64,000 nt of DNA from Opisthorchis felineus (taxonomy: Eukaryota; Platyhelminthes; Trematoda; Opisthorchiida; Opisthorchiidae). The translations under genes and the position numbers were made by a program. The stretch is taken from assembly GCA_004794785.1 (NCBI GenBank), contig SJOL01006981.1, positions 398,347 to 462,346 on the forward strand, in the 5' to 3' direction. The stretch's first letter is position 1. Every line of letters begins with the position of its first letter. The notes beneath the pieces are model-generated. The model worked only from the letters and a program-made list of their open reading frames with translations. It searched no databases and was not told the origin of the DNA. Positions 58,550 through 64,000 of the stretch are shown one piece after another.

Positions 58550-60575
58550 CCCGTAAGCACCGCCCGGGATTTCGACCGGGTAGAGGCCGCATCGACCACA
58601 TTTTCACACTACATCTGGTAGCGCCATAGGTACAAAAGACCCACACTATTGGTGTTCAATGACTTCAAAACGTGCATCAGTCCCATCGATCACTCAGTGT
58701 TTCTAACCACTCTCGCCCAATGGTGAATGCTGCAGACGTTCGTGAACATAATCCAAACATTATGTTACTTCTGGGCGTGTGATAAGTCCTCTAAAGGTTT
58801 CTCTACAAGAAGTGGTGCTTGGCAAAGCTGTCCCCTCTCTCCATGTTTGTTCATATTCGTTGACGAGTCAATGAGGTGGACGCTGGAGGGACTTCAAAAC
58901 CTTCAAATCGTCACAAGTGAGAAACTTGTCGGTCTGGAGTAGGCAGGCGTCACCGGCCTAATCTTTGGAGACGAAGTACATGCGTCGTTGAACAAACTGA
59001 TCATAATACCACCTTTTGGCATGAATCTTGTGCACAAGGCGCCTTGTGCACCATTCTTTAGAACGTCCAGTCGCTGAGCATGCCCCCTGTAATTCAAAAA
59101 GCACTGTAGGTCTTAGAAACTTTCACATACCTAGGTAGATGTATTAGCTCTGACGGAGGCGTATGATGACGTCAGCGCACGAACCTCTTAGACGCGAACT
59201 AGTTTTGCCAATCTGCATCACTTGTGGCGTCGAAAATCGCAAGCGTCGTATTTACCAGGCACCGTAAGGGCCATGTTGGTGTGCGGTTGTGTGACACGAC
59301 CCCTTTGGGCAGATGACCTGGAACATCTTCATGTTTGTGACCACTGAAGCGTTGTCAGTATTGAATGACATTAACAAATCCACAAGGAGGTCATTAGAAA
59401 ACGAATGCTCGGTTTAGGACTACCGCCACAAGTTCCAGCAACCAACCACTGCTTGCAGCATTCAACTCAGTCATAGGACATGCATTTTGGTCTGTTTTGA
59501 ACGCTGATGGCTTGCCATATAAACTGCGAAATGTCGTCAGAGCCCACTATTCGGGCATAAAGGCCCGAACTCAATTATACTGGAGAGAGAGACTACGACA
59601 TTTGGTCTAACCCTTGTGTTCTGCAAGGCTGTCCACTTTCCCCGATGCTTTCCAGTGTCCCGATTGATTGGCTAATGTGGCACAAACTCGGTGGTTACTC
59701 TGGAGTACCACTAATCCCCACTATAGGGATCACGGACACTGATTACGCTGATGGTATCGTCGCCTGAGATAAAACACAAATGCACCCCATATATGATCGT
59801 ATCAGTGACTACGCTCCGATGCGTGAACTAGAAATGCTGAAAAACATGATTTTTCATCAGAAGCACGGGTGTTTGGCCTAACCCGCTTGATGATAAACTA
59901 CAGCCCACAAACCAAGTGGATAACTTCACGTATTTGGGTTCTATCACATTCCCCAACTGTCAAGCTTGGCAAGCTTCGCAATGACAACCCCACAAACACG
60001 TTCATTCAGCCTCGCAGCACTCTATGGGAACGCCTGAAAATTAGCCTTCGAACAAACCCCTGTGTACGTATGATCGTTCAATTGGTACTAACATACAACT
60101 ATGATATCTGGCCTCGCCAAACGGTCGGTCTTCAAACACTTGAAGCATTTCATCACTGGTGCATAATATACATTGTACTGACAGAGTATCCAGTGGGGTG
60201 TCAGGAACCGCTGCTGTAACAATTCACCCCTCCAAATTGATCCAGTGAGGCAGACTATAGTACCGAATAAAGGTTCTCCACAAACCAGGCTCCGAAATAT
60301 CGAAGTTTTTCTGTCGCCACTGCCCTGTTCAGAATGGTGCTATCTCATCCAAGGACAACTGGAAACCTGACCATTTATAGTTAAGATCGACGGGAATGTG
60401 GGACCAAATAGTGGAAGAGGATTTGGGAAAGGTTGTGCATGGGTAGCAGCGACCCGAGCTATTTCGCAGCCGTAAAGTATAGCGGGGTGCTCAGTTGTAT
60501 GGCAGGTACGTTGGTTGCAGGAAACCTCCAACACCATCAACCATAGGCTACGCATCATCATCATCATCATCACCT
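58550..60575 (+). mobile_element. Decayed LINE remnants, plus strand, with (ATC)n tail
   Basis: 58560-59400: RT words GRGRIDHIF-like, FSTRSGAWQSCPLSPCLFIF, SEKLVGLE, FANLHHLWRRKS. 59620-60230: a second RT region of a different type with LQGCPLSPMLSSVPIDWLM, ITDTDYADGIVA (catalytic box YADG), then LKISLRTNPCVRMIVQ and LQTLEAFHHWC. 60380-60540: the C-terminal and 3' part with WDQIVEEDLGK and a run of ATC at 60556-60573. At least two elements are joined or nested here. Boundaries are approximate. Confidence 0.7.
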
Positions 60576-63500
60576 ACCGAAAAGTGCTTCCGTGTTCCCT
60601 TCAGAATGAACCACACTGCAAGGTGGATTTAGCATAAGCGTCAGAGATTACGAAGAATATGGTGCGGTTCGCCTCCAACGACGGTATCCCCGTGACCATC
60701 TATGTACTTAGACGATAACGTTGTAATAGATGGCGGTTAACCCATGTCAGTGGCACCCATGTTGTCAGTTGATTTCCAGGTTGTCTGACAGAAAATGTGG
60801 AGGTGCGGGCACTTCAGAATGTTTCCGGCAGTGTAACTGGGTGCAAACCTCGGCTTCACAACCCTAGCGAAAATACTCGCTCAAGAATAACACGACAGCT
60901 CTACAACGAACAACTGTGTACAAAACTACAGCGACCCCCGAAGAACGTGAAGAGCACTTTTGCATCTGAATCAAAGCTGGCCGGTGGGCGTTGAGTGATT
61001 GGTTAGCATCGCCTCTGGGGCTTACCTGAACAGCCGAGTCCCAGTCCTCGTCGCTGGTTGGCTACCAGAGCGTCCAATCGGTAACTGGGTTTCCTGAACC
61101 GGAGAATCATGGTTGGTGGTTTCTATCAAGATTAAGAAATTCCCTGGTTATTTTCGAGAATATGGCCCTATGACGACACCCACCCTTAACCGGTCAACGC
61201 AAGCCTGACTCCGTGAGTCCAGTTAGAATGTTTCTCACTCTCCTCTCAGTCGGTCTGCTCAGCCGCTCGGTCGCATCAATAAGTCTGTCGCAGAGAGTAC
61301 AGGTGGACCATTGACCGTTGTGGCTGCCTTAGGAGTGTGCAGGGTTTCTCGCAATAGGGTGATATCTGAAGGCAGTTATTCCGCCCTCTATGTCGGTCGT
61401 AGCTGGCCAACATATCGTTTCCACGTTGATGAGGTCCCCGTCGCTACAAACTAGCTGACCGATTACTTTCAGGATTTCCATGACCAGGCAGGCACTCTGC
61501 CACAAGTACATGGCTTCCAGGTTGACATGTTGACTGCCCTTCTGTGGCTGATTACGAATAAAAAATGTTGGCAGAATAGCTCCGTGCATTAGTCTGAACA
61601 GCCTGCCCCCCATGCATTCCGACAGCGACAGGAAGTCGTTTAGGGTGGAATTAAGCAAGTTCCTGAGGTTGTGGCTGTAGCCCCCCAACAGTTGCTTTTA
61701 TCAAGGGGCGATGAAGGTATCTATGGAACCCTCACTCAAGCATTCCAACAGCGGATGTAACAGTGGGGTAGTAATATGAGCACTGCCGAGGCTTGGGACA
61801 AAATCATCAGGTTTGTCAGAAGTGAACTCACCGAATCATGGATTGGTACACAAGATTAGAGTCTTTCCCAGACTTGCGGAGGCGGGTTTGTTCATGTGGC
61901 TTACCGGCCTACGTTCCCATGAAAGCACAAACGAAAACCGGGCGCAATTCGCTATTCAAGTCTTCAGTATTAGGTAGTACGTTTGTCACCACGAGGACTC
62001 ACCTAAAATGGCATCCGTACGTTGTTTAACCTAGGTCCCAGATGCAACGCGGATAATTACCGGAGAGGCATTCCACGCCTTAACCAATGGAAATACGGTA
62101 ATCTTGTCCAAAAACGTGCGAGCTCCAATCTTCAAAATTCTTCCAGTGTTCCAGCCGTGTATTACTGGGGTCAAAGATGAAAATACAATCGTGGCGTGTC
62201 AGGTCATCTCGGGGTCGGCGATAGTTTAAAGACAATATTTCAGGATCATCTGATACCGGCAACCATCTTCGGCTCCTCTCATTAGACGAGCTCAATGAGG
62301 CTTATGTTCATCTAGCATCCCGAGTGGACGACTCGGTTGACGTGTTCAAAAATTGGTCTGAAGCGTGCTGCATTGAGTAACTGGAAGTCCATGCTAGCAA
62401 TATGAAGAAGGATACGTGAAATCTCTAGCAGGAGGAAGAATAAATCTCCAGCTCCTTTTCTTCATGATGGGACGAAGTGGCCAGGCCTGATGGGGACCGG
62501 ATACCTAATTACCCTTCAGTATCCGGTCTCTCACTGTCATCTGGTCTATTCTCAACATGCTCTAAATGACGTTCACTGGGTTTTCTAAGAACGAAAAATG
62601 GAACAAATTTTCGTTATTCTGAAGAAATGGCCACTGCAGTAACCATATGTTTTCGGCGTCCACATCCGTTCGAAGTTCTCTGGTATCATTGCTCCAAGAT
62701 TATGGCTGCCCTAAAAAGGCATATACGCACTTGGAAGCGCGTCCATAATTTCTGAGACGGTATCCTAAGACGGAGTCTAGAGGAACAACGCTGGATGCTG
62801 GTGCAGAAAAAGAAAGGGCTGATCCGCCTTTATCTCGAAACATTATACTCGATCCAGCATGTAATTCCACCTTCGAGCCCACAAGGCCCGAGTTCGTGGG
62901 ATAGTGAAAAGTGCGAATTTTGTTGCAGTGCCTTCGAGAAAATTGAAAAATATAGAAGTTGCTTTCAGTCCTTCGTCTTTTATTTTATTTTCCTGTATGA
63001 AAGGACCGGTCTCAGAACCCCGGCGCTGGGTGAGTAACCCATGCTACTGGGGGTGCTGTGCGTATACGTATGCACCTGGGAGTAACGCATCAGGGCGATC
63101 CTCCTTGCCGGACGTACCTAGCCGCCGCATGAGGATATTATCCCCAAGTGTGTCACCTGACCTGCACTCCTTATGTCTTCGCTTCCGACCGTCTATTTTA
63201 AGGCCACTCGCGGTGCCTCGTGAGCACAAATGGGGCATTTTCGTACTCATGTGCCTGGCTTAATATCCTGTCGTGTCTTTGTACGCCCATTCGCCGAATC
63301 TCTGGTGTACAGCCGTTTCGCACCCTGTGAAATGCCAGGTCCTCTGAGTTCCCTACAGTTATCCTTCTGAGGATTGGCTTGGAAATCTTTCCCAGAATAC
63401 GTCGAACCGCTTACCATTATACATATATATATTCGTTTCCGAGAGATCGAATATCGAGGACATACATCATATTTCAGTGACGTTTGCCGTCATTTATGCC

Positions 63501-64000
63501 TCAGGGGCAAAGAAAACTCCGAACGATTTGCTGAACGCGCAAGCAACGATTGGGAGTGTACACTCGCTGAGTTGTCGAGTGCAAATCGAGTGGATACACG
63601 ACCATGACGTTTTTGGTAGTGGCCAAACTTGCGGTGGTGGCCGGTTGGAATCCTCCTGAGCAGCCATGCATCAGAAACAGCTCCAACATAACTTTCCATA
63701 TATTCATCTACGCAGAGCCAATAAACATAGCTGCCTGCGAATGTCTTCGGATTATTATTGGACGTCATAGTGACAATGAGCCCTGAATCGACAGAGAAAC
63801 CGTGTGGGAACGATAATCCGTTCAGCGAATAAAGGGAATCATTGGTAATAGACAGCAAACCTTGTCAGCGAAACAGTTGCGTTAATCCTCCTGAAGGAAC
63901 TGTTGTATGTGGGCTGGTTTGGTGGCCTTAGTAGTAGTAAGTCGTTATTTTCTGTAGTATCACGAACCATGTCAAAATTACTGACAGTTTTTTTGTGGTT
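60576..64000. other. No confident gene
   Basis: The longest minus-strand frames, 61329-61688 (119 codons) and 63490-63858 (122 codons), show no recognisable domain and no matching splice sites. The first has plausible protein-like composition and may belong to an unrecognised repeat. Nothing else was identified. Confidence 0.35.

Noticed and set aside
61329..61688. 119-codon minus-strand frame
   Set aside because: Composition is protein-like but no family, start context or partner exon was found. It may belong to an unrecognised repeat.

Overview
The window looks like repeat-rich nuclear DNA from a flatworm, most likely a tapeworm (possibly a pseudophyllidean). Clues are the very short introns (29-37 nt in one gene, 76 nt in another), animal genes split into small exons, and a load of APE-type LINEs, a tRNA-derived SINE and a Gypsy-type LTR element of the kind common in flatworms. 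The species assignment is inference. Nothing prokaryotic is present: no operons, rRNA or CRISPR.

Layout. 1-7,664 (+): the 3' half of a multi-exon SH3 protein resembling the DNMBP/Tuba family of Cdc42 exchange factors. 7,665-17,200: mostly featureless, with a tRNA-like remnant, one possible exon and a 100-bp tandem duplication. 17,230-17,777 (-): broken FAR1/MULE-type gene. 19,960-21,650 (+): CR1-like LINE holding a 552-bp assembly gap. 22,014-22,889 (+): a complete six-exon Derlin gene. 23,975-36,620: a LINE graveyard with a nearly full-length minus element carrying a SINE and an internal inverted segment, a second minus element, and a plus element split by a third. 37,800-43,000: almost empty. 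43,680-49,678 (-): a two-exon RFXANK/ANKRA2-type ankyrin gene whose 5.4-kb intron holds a LINE stub with target-site duplication, a terminal exon of an unknown gene on the other strand, and a perfect 26-bp hairpin. 50,439-50,745 (+): a possible divergent gene. 51,085-60,575: LINE 5' repeats, a rearranged Gypsy element with a 968-bp inverted repeat, a SINE and two decayed LINEs. 60,576-64,000: nothing recognised.

The host genes are functionally unrelated: cytoskeletal signalling (SH3 protein), ER-associated degradation (Derlin) and an ankyrin adaptor. The most unusual structure is the Gypsy element. A 968-bp LTR-gag-protease segment is present twice in inverted orientation, and its LTR terminus is fused directly to the integrase coding region, as expected from self-integration or template switching, or from a chimeric assembly.
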